From: Bacteroidota bacterium
GTDB taxonomy: Bacteria; Bacteroidota; Bacteroidia; Bacteroidales; JAAUTT01
Assembly: GCA_023429135.1 (NCBI GenBank)
Contig: JAEYWD010000062.1
Span: forward strand, 62,001 to 126,000
Direction of reading: 5' to 3'
Length of the DNA: 64,000 nucleotides
Part shown: piece by piece, positions 14,939-24,075 of the stretch
How positions within the stretch are numbered: the first letter of the stretch is position 1
Layout: every line of letters starts with the position of its first letter
Program-made: the position numbers and the translations under genes
Notes under the pieces: model-generated
Seen by the model: only the letters and a program-made list of their open reading frames with translations
Told to the model about the DNA's origin: nothing
The model's database searches: none

Positions 14939-15913
14939 ATGAATAGAGAAAAATTAACCCGGACTATACTTATTGGTTTTACTGTATTTCTTTCAAGTAA
15001 TCTGAATGCGCAGGAACTTCCCAAAGTATTGGATCCTCCGGTTGAATTCGAAAAAAGTGAAATTAAAAAGATAGAAAAAGCCAACGAATTGATTAAGGGT
15101 GGAATAATCACCTGGAATCAATTGGTAGCTTTATATAATCCTAAAAACATTACTAACCCAAGGATGGATTCTCTGTATCATGCAAAAGCATATCCTTTGC
15201 TGATACAGGCTGCAAAGAACTTTCAGGAAGGCAATCAGATTAAGTACGAAGTGTTCAAAAAGAACTGCACCGAATTCTGGTCAAAGCATAAATACGATTC
15301 TCCTTCAGGATTGGAAAATGCCAAGGCATTGCAGAAAGAAGCCGGCAATTACTTTGAGAAGGCTGGTTTAAACAGACAGGCAGCGGCAAGCTACAACCGC
15401 GAGTACGCTAAAGCTTTCGACCGTTTTTATGAAGCTATTTCGCTTGAATTAATAGCTGTTAAAAAAGAAGGAAGGGCCTTGCAGATATATCGGGATTGGC
15501 CGGTTCATTACAGTTATGTTTTTGACGATGATATTGTAAAGAATCTTTTTCCCAAGGACAAACCTGCCCAGGTGGTTGTTGCATCAACTCAAGTTAAAAA
15601 AGATTCAGTGATTGCGCAACAAATTAAGAAAGAACCCGAACCTGAGCCATATGATTCGACCGTAGTTTATTATCAGGTTCAAATAGTTGCCCATACTGTT
15701 CCTCTTAATTCGAGTTATATTAAAATGAACGTTTATAATGGTGATATGCCTGTTGAAATACTAAAGGAAGAAGGTTGGTATAAATATGTGATTGGTCGTT
15801 ACAGAACTTTTGAAGAGGCGAATCAATTACTTAAGAAGGTGAATATCCCAAGAGCTTTCGTAGTTGCTTATAAAAACCATAAAAGGGTACCAATAAGAGA
15901 AGCAGCAAATTAA
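14939..15913 (+). CDS. Secreted protein with C-terminal SPOR-like domain
   Basis: A 324-residue exported protein. The first 25 residues form a signal peptide (TRTILIGFTVFLSSNLNAQ); this fixes the start at 14939, though in-frame ATGs at 14888 and 14930 exist. The middle (40-200) is helical with TPR-like character. The last 85 residues (VYYQVQIVAHTVPLNSSYIK, then GWYKYVIGRYRTFEEANQLL) fit the SPOR fold, which binds denuded septal peptidoglycan. It is therefore likely a periplasmic cell-wall or division-linked protein. A strong hairpin terminator follows. Confidence 0.75.
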   Translation: MNREKLTRTILIGFTVFLSSNLNAQELPKVLDPPVEFEKSEIKKIEKANELIKGGIITWNQLVALYNPKNITNPRMDSLYHAKAYPLLIQAAKNFQEGNQIKYEVFKKNCTEFWSKHKYDSPSGLENAKALQKEAGNYFEKAGLNRQAAASYNREYAKAFDRFYEAISLELIAVKKEGRALQIYRDWPVHYSYVFDDDIVKNLFPKDKPAQVVVASTQVKKDSVIAQQIKKEPEPEPYDSTVVYYQVQIVAHTVPLNSSYIKMNVYNGDMPVEILKEEGWYKYVIGRYRTFEEANQLLKKVNIPRAFVVAYKNHKRVPIREAAN

Positions 15914-15938
15914 AAACATTACCAAAATATTAAGACAT

Positions 15939-15967
15939 AAAAAAACCGGGAACTCCCCGGTTTTTTT
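15939..15967. terminator. Bidirectional terminator
   Basis: ACCGGG and CCCGGT pair, with seven A residues on one side and seven T residues on the other. It separates the SPOR gene from the convergent gene at 15989. Confidence 0.85.
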
Positions 15968-15988
15968 AATGCTTATGTCTTTATATTT

Positions 15989-16966
15989 CTAGTATACTTC
16001 TATCTGCGACGATCTTTTTATTAACATTTCAGGCTTACCTTCGAAACGGGTTACTAAACCGGTTACTTCAATGTGCTGTCTGTCGAAGAATTTTTCGGGA
16101 CGGCGACTGAAATCCCTGGCTTCACGGCCTGGAACTATTACTGCGAAATCGTGGTATGGATAGTAATCGCCTAAGTAGAGGAAGTATTCGTCGGTTTCCC
16201 AAGCATAGTATGTTTCAACTACTCTACCATATACCCTGGCGATATCACCAATATATCCGTAAGCGTCGTAAGCAGATATTGTCGCAATGCGCATTCCGTA
16301 ATGGTAGTGATATGGACGGTAAGCAGGATAATATACTTCGAAACGTCTTGATAAATCTACTGTCCAGATTACTTCAGCTCTAACAGGTGCACGGTAAGGG
16401 TATTTCACTCTGCGAACTTCTACAGGAACCGGGCGGTACGACTTGTGAACAACTGTATGATGCCTTGGTTCAGCGGTTCTCCTGGAATGTTGCTGAATAA
16501 CAGCTTCTCTTTGTACATCTCCGCGGGGTTCTCTGCGGTTGTCGTCGTAGCTCTTTACTGAATTCTGACTTGGAGCAACCCTGTTGTTACTGTTGCTATT
16601 GCCGGAATTACTATTTCGGGAATTGTTGTTGCTATAGCTTTCTCTGGTTTGTTCCGAAGGGGTACGGCGGTTTGTAACACTCGACCGGTCACTGGGCTTG
16701 TCGGGAGTAACAGGAGCTTGCTGAACACTTGAGTTTTGGTTTGGCTCAGACTTTCTTTCAACAGAATTGTCAGAACCTCTTCTGCTGCTGTAGTTTTCAG
16801 TTCTGCTGTTATCCGATTTTTCGGATGGAGCTCTTCTTTCAGTTACTGATTCTGTTCTTCTATTGTTGGATTCATTATTCTCTTTTGATTCTGACCTCCT
16901 GGAGGACTGTGCAAAAGTGGCTGATACTATCATCAAACCGGCTGTTAATGTTACAATTGCTTTCAT
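15989..16966 (-). CDS. Secreted low-complexity protein with C-terminal OB-like domain
   Basis: A 325-residue exported protein. It has a signal peptide (KAIVTLTAGLMIVSATFAQ), then about 140 residues of Ser/Asn/Arg/Glu low complexity, a Tyr/Arg/Pro-rich linker, and a C-terminal 85-residue domain (ARVYGRVVETYYAWETDEYF, then HIEVTGLVTRFEGKPEM) that resembles a small OB-fold. It is probably periplasmic or surface-exposed. No enzyme motif is visible and the function is unknown. Confidence 0.7.
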   Translation of the reverse strand: MKAIVTLTAGLMIVSATFAQSSRRSESKENNESNNRRTESVTERRAPSEKSDNSRTENYSSRRGSDNSVERKSEPNQNSSVQQAPVTPDKPSDRSSVTNRRTPSEQTRESYSNNNSRNSNSGNSNSNNRVAPSQNSVKSYDDNRREPRGDVQREAVIQQHSRRTAEPRHHTVVHKSYRPVPVEVRRVKYPYRAPVRAEVIWTVDLSRRFEVYYPAYRPYHYHYGMRIATISAYDAYGYIGDIARVYGRVVETYYAWETDEYFLYLGDYYPYHDFAVIVPGREARDFSRRPEKFFDRQHIEVTGLVTRFEGKPEMLIKRSSQIEVY

Positions 16967-17073
16967 GGTATTGAGTTTTTAGGTCTCTATGAATACCCTT
17001 AACGCAAAATCTCTGCCAAAGTTTCTTAATGAAATGTTATCTTCATAGAAGCTTGAATTACAAAGGAGTTTAG

Positions 17074-17487
17074 CTACTCAAGTTTTTTTCGCAACTCCTT
17101 TTTGGTCGATTGTTTTCTTTTGCCTTCAAGGCGCTTTTCTTTTGAGACTTTAGTGGGAGAGGTGGGTTTCCTTTTTTTGCGCTTCGTTAGTGATTTTGCA
17201 AGCAATTCATAGAATTTCTCCGTGGCATTTTCTTTATTCTTGATTTGTGAGCGCTCAGTTTGGGATACAATAATCAGAAATCCTTCATTTGAAATCTGAG
17301 AGGATAGTTTTGTTGATATAAGTTCCTTTTCTTCGGGTGTAAGCAATTGTGATTCGTCAACCTTAAAACGTAATTCCACCTTTGTGTTCACCTTGTTTAC
17401 ATTTTGACCACCGGCCCCACTGCTTCGGCTTGCACTGTAAATCAGCTCATCGTCGAAACCACGCGATATTAGTTCTTCGGAAGTCAT
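17074..17487 (-). CDS. arfB: Peptidyl-tRNA hydrolase ArfB (ribosome rescue)
   Basis: A 137-residue release-factor-like protein. The GGQ motif lies in SGAGGQNVNKVNTKVELR (about residues 24-41), and the C-terminus is the Lys/Arg-rich tail (KRKKRKPTSPTKVSKEKRL) that enters the mRNA channel. ArfB releases peptides from ribosomes stalled without a stop codon. Its length is normal for the family. It is three bases after a GtrA gene and probably in one operon with it. Confidence 0.93.
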   Translation of the reverse strand: MTSEELISRGFDDELIYSASRSSGAGGQNVNKVNTKVELRFKVDESQLLTPEEKELISTKLSSQISNEGFLIIVSQTERSQIKNKENATEKFYELLAKSLTKRKKRKPTSPTKVSKEKRLEGKRKQSTKKELRKKLE

Positions 17488-17490
17488 CTC

Positions 17491-17991
17491 CTAGGCATTG
17501 GTAGGAACAGTCTGGAAAGTAAAGTATTTCTGTGAGAAATAGCTATAGATAACCACAAGAATTGTTGTTAATATTCTTGATGGGGTAGCATACCAGCCCA
17601 TAAAATCAACAAAAATTTTCATGAAGGAGTAGGTGAGAATGAGGCAGATAAAAACTGTTAAACCATATCTGAATAGCTGAATACGGCCACGCAACTCCGA
17701 CTGAGTGAAGGTGATGTATTTGGAGAGAAAGAAACCTGTGGGAAACGTTACAAAAAATGCCATAAACACGGCTGCTATATGCGGACTTATGGTAATAAGC
17801 TTTAGGTGCACCAGCCGTTTCTCCAAGATATAATTATAGTTCACATAATATAAAAACGTATCAAGCACCATGTTAGACCCTCCACATGCCGCATATCGGA
17901 AAGTCTGGATGGGTACCAGTTTACGGAATGGCGGGTAAAACCAATTGATAATCTGGTTGATAGGAGTACATACGGCTTCTATTAACTTCAC
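17491..17991 (-). CDS. GtrA family membrane protein
   Basis: A 166-residue protein with four predicted membrane helices. FRYAACGGSN near residue 30, GFFLSKYITF, and the final YSYFSQKYFTF are hallmark GtrA motifs. GtrA proteins are thought to flip lipid-linked sugars or organise cell-wall glycosylation. Its last codon is three bases from arfB. The substrate is unknown. Confidence 0.85.
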   Translation of the reverse strand: MKLIEAVCTPINQIINWFYPPFRKLVPIQTFRYAACGGSNMVLDTFLYYVNYNYILEKRLVHLKLITISPHIAAVFMAFFVTFPTGFFLSKYITFTQSELRGRIQLFRYGLTVFICLILTYSFMKIFVDFMGWYATPSRILTTILVVIYSYFSQKYFTFQTVPTNA

Positions 17992-18076
17992 GGGCTTCGT
18001 TTTTATGTGTCAAAAATAAGCTACTTTTTTAAATAGAGAAATTTTTTTTATCAACCAGAAGTGAGGAAAGCTTAAA

Positions 18077-18106
18077 ACAAAAAAGCGCTGGAATTCCAAC
18101 GCTTTC
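18077..18106 (-). terminator. Terminator of the MaoC-like gene
   Basis: Read on the minus strand, GAAAGCG pairs with CGCTTTT around GAATTC, followed by T residues. It lies 20 bases past the gene end. Confidence 0.7.
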
Positions 18107-18125
18107 ATTATGAGAGAAAATACTC

Positions 18126-18593
18126 TTAATTATTAAAGTGATAAAGAAAAGTAAGCACCCCATCGAGTGCAGGTTTGTTATTGCCTTCTATTTCGAGCGT
18201 AACATATAATCCGGCTTTGGTGGTACCTCTCAGGTTGACAAGGGTTTCGAGCTTTGCACGTAATCTTATTTTACTGCCTATAAGCACAGGTTGGTTAAAT
18301 TTCAGCTTTTCGATACCATAATTAACCATCAGCTTCACATTTTTAAACTCAACAATTTCGAGCCATAAATAAGGCAGAATCGAGAGGTTAAAGTAGCCAT
18401 GTGCAATGGTCGATTTAAACGGACTTTCAACGGCGGCTCTTGCCGGATCGGTGTGGATCCATTGGTGGTCCAGTGTTGCATCGGCAAATAAATTGATTTG
18501 TTCCTGCGTAACTTCAATATATTCCGAAACACCAATTTCTTTCCCGATATATTTCTCGTACTCTTCGAAGCTTGAGATAACAACTTTGCTCAT
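18126..18593 (-). CDS. MaoC family hot-dog dehydratase
   Basis: A 155-residue hot-dog fold protein like (R)-specific enoyl-CoA hydratases. The catalytic Asp and His of the family are in FADATLDHQWIHTDPARA, and the family segment TIAHGYFNLS follows. It probably hydrates an enoyl-CoA or related thioester in fatty-acid metabolism. It is a single gene with its own terminator. Confidence 0.88.
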   Translation of the reverse strand: MSKVVISSFEEYEKYIGKEIGVSEYIEVTQEQINLFADATLDHQWIHTDPARAAVESPFKSTIAHGYFNLSILPYLWLEIVEFKNVKLMVNYGIEKLKFNQPVLIGSKIRLRAKLETLVNLRGTTKAGLYVTLEIEGNNKPALDGVLTFLYHFNN

Positions 18594-18662
18594 AGTGATA
18601 GGTTTTAATTTGCAAGTCTAAAAATTAGAAGGGCCAAAAATATTCATTTGAATTCAATAAAC

Positions 18663-18706
18663 AAAAAAGAAAAAGGCGTCGACCTTTTTGGATCAATGCC
18701 TTTTTT
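18663..18706 (-). terminator. Terminator of the flotillin operon
   Basis: AAAAAGGC pairs with GCCTTTTTT around a 20-base loop, with a T-rich run on the minus strand. It is 20 bases after the flotillin stop. Confidence 0.55.
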
Positions 18707-18725
18707 GTATTGCAAAGAGCTTAAA

Positions 18726-20255
18726 TTAAGCTTTATCTTCTTTATTATGAGATGTTTTATCTTCGTGCATATTTTCGTTGTCCTCTGGCTTACCTTTCAG
18801 ATAAGAGGGCAGATTTAATCCGGCCATATTGAAAAGATCGTTTAAAGGAGGAACAGTCTTCATCATGCCCGATACAAAATTAGCGGTAGTGGTGCTTCCA
18901 TCGCCATTGGATGCCGAATCCCAAACAGTGATCTTATCGATTTTGATGTTTTTAACAGCTTCAACCTGGGTTTTAACAAGCTCTGGCAGTTTTTCGATAA
19001 GCAATAACTGGAAGGCTTTGGTTGGGTCTCCACCAGCAGCATCCACCACTTTTTCATATCCCTGTGCCTGTTTGGTAAGAATTTCGTACAAACCGTTTGC
19101 TTCAGCTTCCATTTTGGCAAAAATAGCATCGGCTTCACCTTTTGCATTTTCGCGGATACGTTCCGCATCGGCTTGCGCCTGGATAATTAATTTCTGTTTT
19201 TCAATTTCGGCGTGAACAATCACGTTTGCAATCTGACTGGCTCTTTCTCTTTCCGAACGGGCCAACTCGGCTTTTTGCTCGGCAACATACGATTCTTCCA
19301 AAGCTTTAGCCTGTTGTACTTTTTCAGCAGTAACAGCTATTCTCAGGGCTTCAGCTTCTTTTTCGCGTCTTAATGCATCGGACGATGCAATGGCAATTTT
19401 GGCCTCATTTTCACCTTTTACAGCTATAGCATTGGCTTCGGAGGTTTTGATACGTGTGAACTTTTGTGCTTCGGCTTTACCAATCGACTCGTCCTTGGCG
19501 GCTTCGGCAATACTTACTTCACGGTCTTTATTGGTAACGGCAATTTTAACGTCGCGGTCGCGATGGGTTTCGGCAATCTGGGTGTCGCGTTCCCTGTCGG
19601 CCATGGCTTTACCGGTTTCCCCGATTTTTTCCTGCTCAGCAACCGAAATTTTAGCTTCATTGATGGCTTTCGCAGCAGCTTCTTTACCCAACGCCTCGAT
19701 GTAACCCGATTCGTCCTTGATGTCGGTAACGTTAACGTTGATAAGTTTCAAACCGATCTTTTTCAGCTCGGTATCTACGTTTTTCGAAATGTTATCGAGA
19801 AATTTGTCACGGTCGGAGTTGATTTCTTCGATGGTCATGGTGGCAATAACCAAACGCAACTGACCAAAGAGAATATCCTTCGAGAGTTCCTGAATCTGGT
19901 CGGATGACAGACCAAGCAAACGTTCGGCAGCATTGTTCATACTGTCCGATTCGGTAGAGATACCCACTGTAAAACGGCAGGGGACATCCACACGGATATT
20001 CTGACGACTGAGCGCGTTGGTGAGGTTGGCTTCGATGGAAATGGGCTTCAGGTCCAGAAAAGCATAGTCCTGAATTACAGGCCAGATAAAAACACCGCCT
20101 CCATGCACGCAACGTGCTGAAGTGCCACCGGTTTTACCATAGATCACAAGAATTTTGTCGGAAGGGCATCTTTTAAAGCGGGCTAATAAGGCCGAAACAA
20201 GTAAAAAGAATGCAACTACAAGAATTACAATTAAAAGAACAGGATTCGAAAACAT
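18726..20255 (-). CDS. Flotillin family (SPFH/band 7) protein
   Basis: A 509-residue membrane scaffold protein. One N-terminal membrane helix (LLIVILVVAFFLLVSALLA) is followed by an SPFH/band 7 domain (about 30-200) and a long Ala/Glu-rich coiled coil (200-400) with repeated AEA, ERE and DRE patterns. The C-terminal part holds FNMAGLNLPSYLKGKP. Flotillins organise membrane microdomains. It follows an NfeD-like gene by 15 bases; this NfeD-flotillin pairing is widespread (YqiJ-YqiK type), which supports the call. Confidence 0.92.
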   Translation of the reverse strand: MFSNPVLLIVILVVAFFLLVSALLARFKRCPSDKILVIYGKTGGTSARCVHGGGVFIWPVIQDYAFLDLKPISIEANLTNALSRQNIRVDVPCRFTVGISTESDSMNNAAERLLGLSSDQIQELSKDILFGQLRLVIATMTIEEINSDRDKFLDNISKNVDTELKKIGLKLINVNVTDIKDESGYIEALGKEAAAKAINEAKISVAEQEKIGETGKAMADRERDTQIAETHRDRDVKIAVTNKDREVSIAEAAKDESIGKAEAQKFTRIKTSEANAIAVKGENEAKIAIASSDALRREKEAEALRIAVTAEKVQQAKALEESYVAEQKAELARSERERASQIANVIVHAEIEKQKLIIQAQADAERIRENAKGEADAIFAKMEAEANGLYEILTKQAQGYEKVVDAAGGDPTKAFQLLLIEKLPELVKTQVEAVKNIKIDKITVWDSASNGDGSTTTANFVSGMMKTVPPLNDLFNMAGLNLPSYLKGKPEDNENMHEDKTSHNKEDKA

Positions 20256-20270
20256 AAGATAAATGTTAGA

Positions 20271-20840
20271 TTAGAGTTTTTCTACTAAAAGGATGTTGTT
20301 ATTAATTACTTCGCTAACGCGAACCATAGAACCCGATTCGATTTTTTCGTGTTCGGTTATGGCTTCAATTTCGTGCACTGCGCCATTTACACTTACCTGA
20401 ACCTTACCGGTTCCTTTTTTCTGTGCAGGAATGCCAATGTAAACAGATGCGGTTTTTCCAACGGCAAGGCTAAGCTTAAAGGTGTTGTCCTCCGACAGCT
20501 TATGCAGGGCACGCATTACAAAAAAGAACAAGGCAACAAATCCAGCTCCGATGAGGAATGAAACAATTATCAGTACAGTTGTGTTGTGAATGGTGTTATA
20601 AAGCGTAATACCCGACCAGCTAAAAGATAACAAAAAGTTTGTCAGGTTTCGGACAGAAAATAACTGAAAGCTTCCATGATCGGAAGAGTCAATATCTCCG
20701 CCAAAGTCAGAATGTAAGCCATCGGTGGCATCCATTCCGATAAAGGTCATAATAACTTGAACCAGAAAGATTAAAGTTACAGGCAGGGCTATAAACCACA
20801 ATGTTTTTGGCAAGGGCTCCATGGTTTGAAAAAATTCCAT
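20271..20840 (-). CDS. NfeD-like (YqiJ-type) membrane protein
   Basis: A 189-residue protein with three or more predicted membrane helices (about 15-35, 65-85, 90-112) and a C-terminal OB-fold of about 65 residues (GKTASVYIGI, GTGKVQVSVNGAVHEIEA, SGSMVRVSEV). NfeD-type OB domains partner with flotillin, encoded just downstream. The ATG at 20840 starts the operon. Confidence 0.85.
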   Translation of the reverse strand: MEFFQTMEPLPKTLWFIALPVTLIFLVQVIMTFIGMDATDGLHSDFGGDIDSSDHGSFQLFSVRNLTNFLLSFSWSGITLYNTIHNTTVLIIVSFLIGAGFVALFFFVMRALHKLSEDNTFKLSLAVGKTASVYIGIPAQKKGTGKVQVSVNGAVHEIEAITEHEKIESGSMVRVSEVINNNILLVEKL

Positions 20841-21056
20841 AGTTGGCTAGAATTAGGTTTTGTTTATAAAAAATTAAATAGGTTTTGTAGGTCTAAAGAT
20901 ATAAATAAAGTAATTCGGGGGATCAGGTTTGTCAAAAAAAAATAAGTCGACGGTACTTAGTTTACTTTCCACAGCAAATACAGAATTCATGAGAAACAGG
21001 TGCCATGGCTGTTTGCTGTCGTCGGGCATCTGTGGTCTGTGGTCTGAGGACTATGG

Positions 21057-21623
21057 TCAAGATATTTCAATTTCATACTTATCGAGCAGCCCTCTTATCC
21101 CTTCGAGTGAAAATTTAGCTTTTTTTATCATATTGTTTTGGGGATCAATAGAATAGTTGAAAGCAGACCGGAAGTCGGTATCTGATAAATTAGAACGATC
21201 GAATATAGTTCGCAAAAGGTCGCAATTAATGAACGAGGAATTACTTAAGTTGGATTCGGTGAAGTTTGCTTCTTTGATACTGCAATTTTTGAACATTGTT
21301 CCTTTCAGTTTCTTATTATGGAAAAAGGTGTAATCCAATACGCATTGTGTAAAAGAAAATGAGAGAAGTAAGTCGTTACATTTACTGAAATCGGTTCCCA
21401 ATAATTTACAATCAGCAAAAGAAATATTCTGAAACCGTGTATTTGAAACCACTACCATACTTAAATTGCAGTTTTCAAATTTGCAGTCGGCAAAAGAAAA
21501 TTCAGTTAAATCCACACTCGCAAAGTTACATCCTCTAAATTCGCAACCATCAAAATCCTTTGCGATTATCCTTTCTTTAGTAAAATCAATATTTTCAAAT
21601 ATCTCATCTATACTTATTTCCAT
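21057..21623 (-). CDS. Pentapeptide-repeat protein
   Basis: A 188-residue protein built of A(D/N)LxX-type pentapeptide repeats from about residue 20 to 165 (for example FRGCNF, CKFENCNLS, ANFTESNLSNSSF). They fold as a quadrilateral beta-helix. Cys is frequent at the first position. Some family members mimic DNA and protect gyrase, but this cannot be inferred here. ATG 21623 was chosen because the earlier start is a TTG. Last gene of a three-gene operon. Confidence 0.88.
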   Translation of the reverse strand: MEISIDEIFENIDFTKERIIAKDFDGCEFRGCNFASVDLTEFSFADCKFENCNLSMVVVSNTRFQNISFADCKLLGTDFSKCNDLLLSFSFTQCVLDYTFFHNKKLKGTMFKNCSIKEANFTESNLSNSSFINCDLLRTIFDRSNLSDTDFRSAFNYSIDPQNNMIKKAKFSLEGIRGLLDKYEIEIS

Positions 21624-21628
21624 CTTAT

Positions 21629-22075
21629 TCAAAATTTATCAAGATAGTAATGTAATCCTCTTTTTACCAGCTCAATTCGTTGGCATGTGTGATCGGAATC
21701 GTTCCCGTCATAAATATAACCGGCATGGTTAATATAGATTTCAGCACAGTTGCATAATTGGATAGGGGTATAGAAACTTTGTAAATTCAACTTGCAAACT
21801 TCCATAATTCTATTGTCAATGTGATTATTGAATTCTTCCTTAGATATAAAATCCTTTCTGTGCGAAATTGTATCTGTACACTGATTGTTGCTCTTGTGAT
21901 TACATCGTTCGCAAATATCGTCACAATTTGTTACAAGTTTGATAGGTACATAAGCATTGTTACAGATTTTTTCAGCAACAATATGATATGAGTGCCCGTA
22001 AGGATGAGGTGGTATTTCCTTACCGGAACCCAAGTCTCGAATGATATCAAAAAAATGATGAATTCTTAATTTCAT
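21629..22075 (-). CDS. Cys-rich hypothetical protein
   Basis: A 148-residue protein beginning MKLRIHHFFDIIRDLGSGKE. It has eight or more Cys residues in pairs (NCDDICERCNHKSNNQC, LCNCAEIY), suggesting bound metal or a cluster, and an N-terminal HH. It faintly recalls DUF1284-type proteins, but that is uncertain. It overlaps the upstream PAP2 gene by four bases (ATGA) and is followed by the pentapeptide gene after five bases. Confidence 0.7.
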   Translation of the reverse strand: MKLRIHHFFDIIRDLGSGKEIPPHPYGHSYHIVAEKICNNAYVPIKLVTNCDDICERCNHKSNNQCTDTISHRKDFISKEEFNNHIDNRIMEVCKLNLQSFYTPIQLCNCAEIYINHAGYIYDGNDSDHTCQRIELVKRGLHYYLDKF

Positions 22076-22662
22076 AGGCTGTCAAAATATCCCTGAAAAT
22101 ATAACATTGAAGTTCCAACCATCAGCCCCAGAATCATTCCTGCAACTACTTCTGTAAAAGTATGCCTTTTTAAGGCCAGACGTGACCAGCCAATTGCAAC
22201 AGCACAAACCAGCATTATCATTGCTGCAGTAAAACTTACCGGAAGAACAAGAAAAGAAAGAAAAATGGTTAAAGATGTATGCCCGGAGCATTTTACGGAA
22301 AAATTTACTACATAGGAGGATATCAAAAGCATGAGGGCAAAAAGTATAACGAGAATCAGGTTGTGGGATTGATTTGTAAAATAAAAAACCGCAAGAACTA
22401 TTAATAATGCAGAAATAGCAAAAAGATACATTGAGTTTCTTTGCTTCTGATCCGAGACATCAAAATTGGTATAAATTCCTTTGCGGGTTTTAACGAAATT
22501 CCACAGTGAAATGGGTATGAAAAAGCCTCCTATAATTGTAAGAGATATAAATACGGCTTTTTGGACCTCCATCAGACTAAAGGTAATTATTAGTGTATAT
22601 AATGGTATTGTTAAAAAAGGATGTCCAAGGATTGAGATTACCCGGGCAATTTTTTGAGTCAT
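22072..22662 (-). CDS. PAP2 family membrane phosphatase
   Basis: A 196-residue protein with about six membrane helices. The PAP2 motifs 2 and 3 are visible: KCSGHTS (about 120) and GWSRLALKRHTFTEVVAG (about 155), holding the catalytic histidines. Motif 1 (SDQKQRNSMY) is degenerate. It probably dephosphorylates a lipid phosphate such as undecaprenyl pyrophosphate or phosphatidic acid. First gene of the operon with the Cys-rich and pentapeptide genes. Confidence 0.85.
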   Translation of the reverse strand: MTQKIARVISILGHPFLTIPLYTLIITFSLMEVQKAVFISLTIIGGFFIPISLWNFVKTRKGIYTNFDVSDQKQRNSMYLFAISALLIVLAVFYFTNQSHNLILVILFALMLLISSYVVNFSVKCSGHTSLTIFLSFLVLPVSFTAAMIMLVCAVAIGWSRLALKRHTFTEVVAGMILGLMVGTSMLYFQGYFDSL

Positions 22663-22706
22663 GCGGAATTTCGTTTAAAGATGGACAGAAACAAATGTAG
22701 AATATT

Positions 22707-23183
22707 TCACGAAAAATATTTCTTCTGCAATTCAAGCATGCTCTCTCTGAATTTCGGGAAGGTCTTCCAGATTTCTTTGTCACATTTGACTAAATCTTTG
22801 CATTCCAGGCAGCAGTCGTATTTTTTAGAAATGGCGCAACTACGTACGGTGCAGTTACCTGTAATGATGCCCAGGGGTTTGCCTTCGGTTTTACAGCCCC
22901 AGCAGAACATTGTTTCCGCATCGAACTCTGTATTGTACTTTTCCTTGATTCGCCAGAGTTTATAGGCTTCCTTTTTAAGTTCTACATTATTCTCAATGGT
23001 GGCTTGCTTCACTTTGCAGTCGGCAGGACATTGATACCCGCAGTAATTGAGTTTTTTGAGGTCAGGCTTTTCATCGGGTAGAGTAAATGCATTAAGTTTC
23101 CCTGATAACATCAGGCCACATGTGGCAATACTAACTTTAAATGACGAGGATAAAAATTCGCGGCGTTTCAGGTTTGTTTTCAT
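22707..23183 (-). CDS. DUF3795 Cys-rich protein with Tat-like signal
   Basis: A 158-residue protein. The N-terminus KRREFLSSSFKVSIATCGLM resembles a twin-arginine signal. The body has eight or more cysteines in DUF3795-type spacing: CGYQCPADCK, FCWGCK, NCTVRSCAISKKYDCCLEC and KCDKE. This suggests an exported metal- or cluster-binding protein. Function unknown; single gene. Confidence 0.75.
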   Translation of the reverse strand: MKTNLKRREFLSSSFKVSIATCGLMLSGKLNAFTLPDEKPDLKKLNYCGYQCPADCKVKQATIENNVELKKEAYKLWRIKEKYNTEFDAETMFCWGCKTEGKPLGIITGNCTVRSCAISKKYDCCLECKDLVKCDKEIWKTFPKFRESMLELQKKYFS

Positions 23184-23334
23184 ATAGGCGGTTTATTAGG
23201 TTAATGAAAATAAAATTCGCAAAACCCTTTTTACCCTATCCGATTTTCTTATCTTTATAATTATAACTACAAGTGGTTTATTTGAACCGTTATTATTTAA
23301 AAGTGTTTCTCTATTAACTAATAAATTAACATCA

Positions 23335-23988
23335 ATGAGCACAGTTGTAATCACAGGTGTAGGCCGGGGAATCGGCAAAGCCACCGCCGAAAAATTTCTG
23401 GAAAAAGGATATCAGGTATTAGGAGGTAGTCAGTCGGGGGTTTCTCCGCTGGTTCATCCACGTTTTTTCTACGAAAAACTTGATGTTTCCGATGTTGAAA
23501 GTGTCAACAGGTTTAAAGAGTTTATAAAGAAAAACGGTCAGCCGGTTGACGTATTGGTAAATAGTGCCGGAATTTTGCTTGAAAAGGGCGAAGAGTATTC
23601 ATACGAAGACCTTCAGAAAACCATTAATGTGAATGTTATAGGACTTATAAATTTTACGGAAAATATCCTTCATAATATTCCGAATGGCGGCCATATCATC
23701 AATATTTCTTCCGGTTTAGGATCGATAGAAGGAACAATCAACGGATTTTACCCTGCGTACAGGGTGTCGAAAGCTGCTGTTAATATGTACACAAGAGTTC
23801 TGGCCGGACGTTTGGATGAATTAGACATCCGGGTTTCGTCTATAGACCCGGGTTGGGTAAAAACCGATATGGGTGGCGAAAAAGCAGCCCGCGATCCTCA
23901 GGAAGTAGCCCAGGAATTGTACGAACTCGCAACATCGAAAGTCGACTCGGGTTATTTTTGGTATAAAGGGAAGAAAAAAAGTTGGTGA
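23335..23988 (+). CDS. SDR family oxidoreductase
   Basis: A 217-residue classical short-chain dehydrogenase. It shows TGVGRGIGKA (5-14), VNSAG in place of NNAG (about 83), ISSG with catalytic Ser, and YRVSKAA with Tyr-x3-Lys; DPGWVKTDMGG is the typical PGxVxT loop. The substrate is unknown. It converges on pyrophosphatase across a strong inverted repeat. Confidence 0.88.
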   Translation: MSTVVITGVGRGIGKATAEKFLEKGYQVLGGSQSGVSPLVHPRFFYEKLDVSDVESVNRFKEFIKKNGQPVDVLVNSAGILLEKGEEYSYEDLQKTINVNVIGLINFTENILHNIPNGGHIINISSGLGSIEGTINGFYPAYRVSKAAVNMYTRVLAGRLDELDIRVSSIDPGWVKTDMGGEKAARDPQEVAQELYELATSKVDSGYFWYKGKKKSW

Positions 23989-24000
23989 TCGGGTTTCGGC

Positions 24001-24062
24001 GTTTCGGGTTACGGGTTAAAAAATATGTTACGAGTATTAACACATAACCCGTAACCTGAAAC
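24001..24062. repeat. 17-bp inverted repeat between convergent genes
   Basis: GTTTCGGGTTACGGGTT (24001-24017) pairs with AACCCGTAACCTGAAAC (24046-24062) with one mismatch. A smaller GTTA/TAAC pairing sits in the loop. It probably acts as a two-way terminator or is a REP-like element. Confidence 0.7.
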
Positions 24063-24075
24063 TCGCACAACCCGT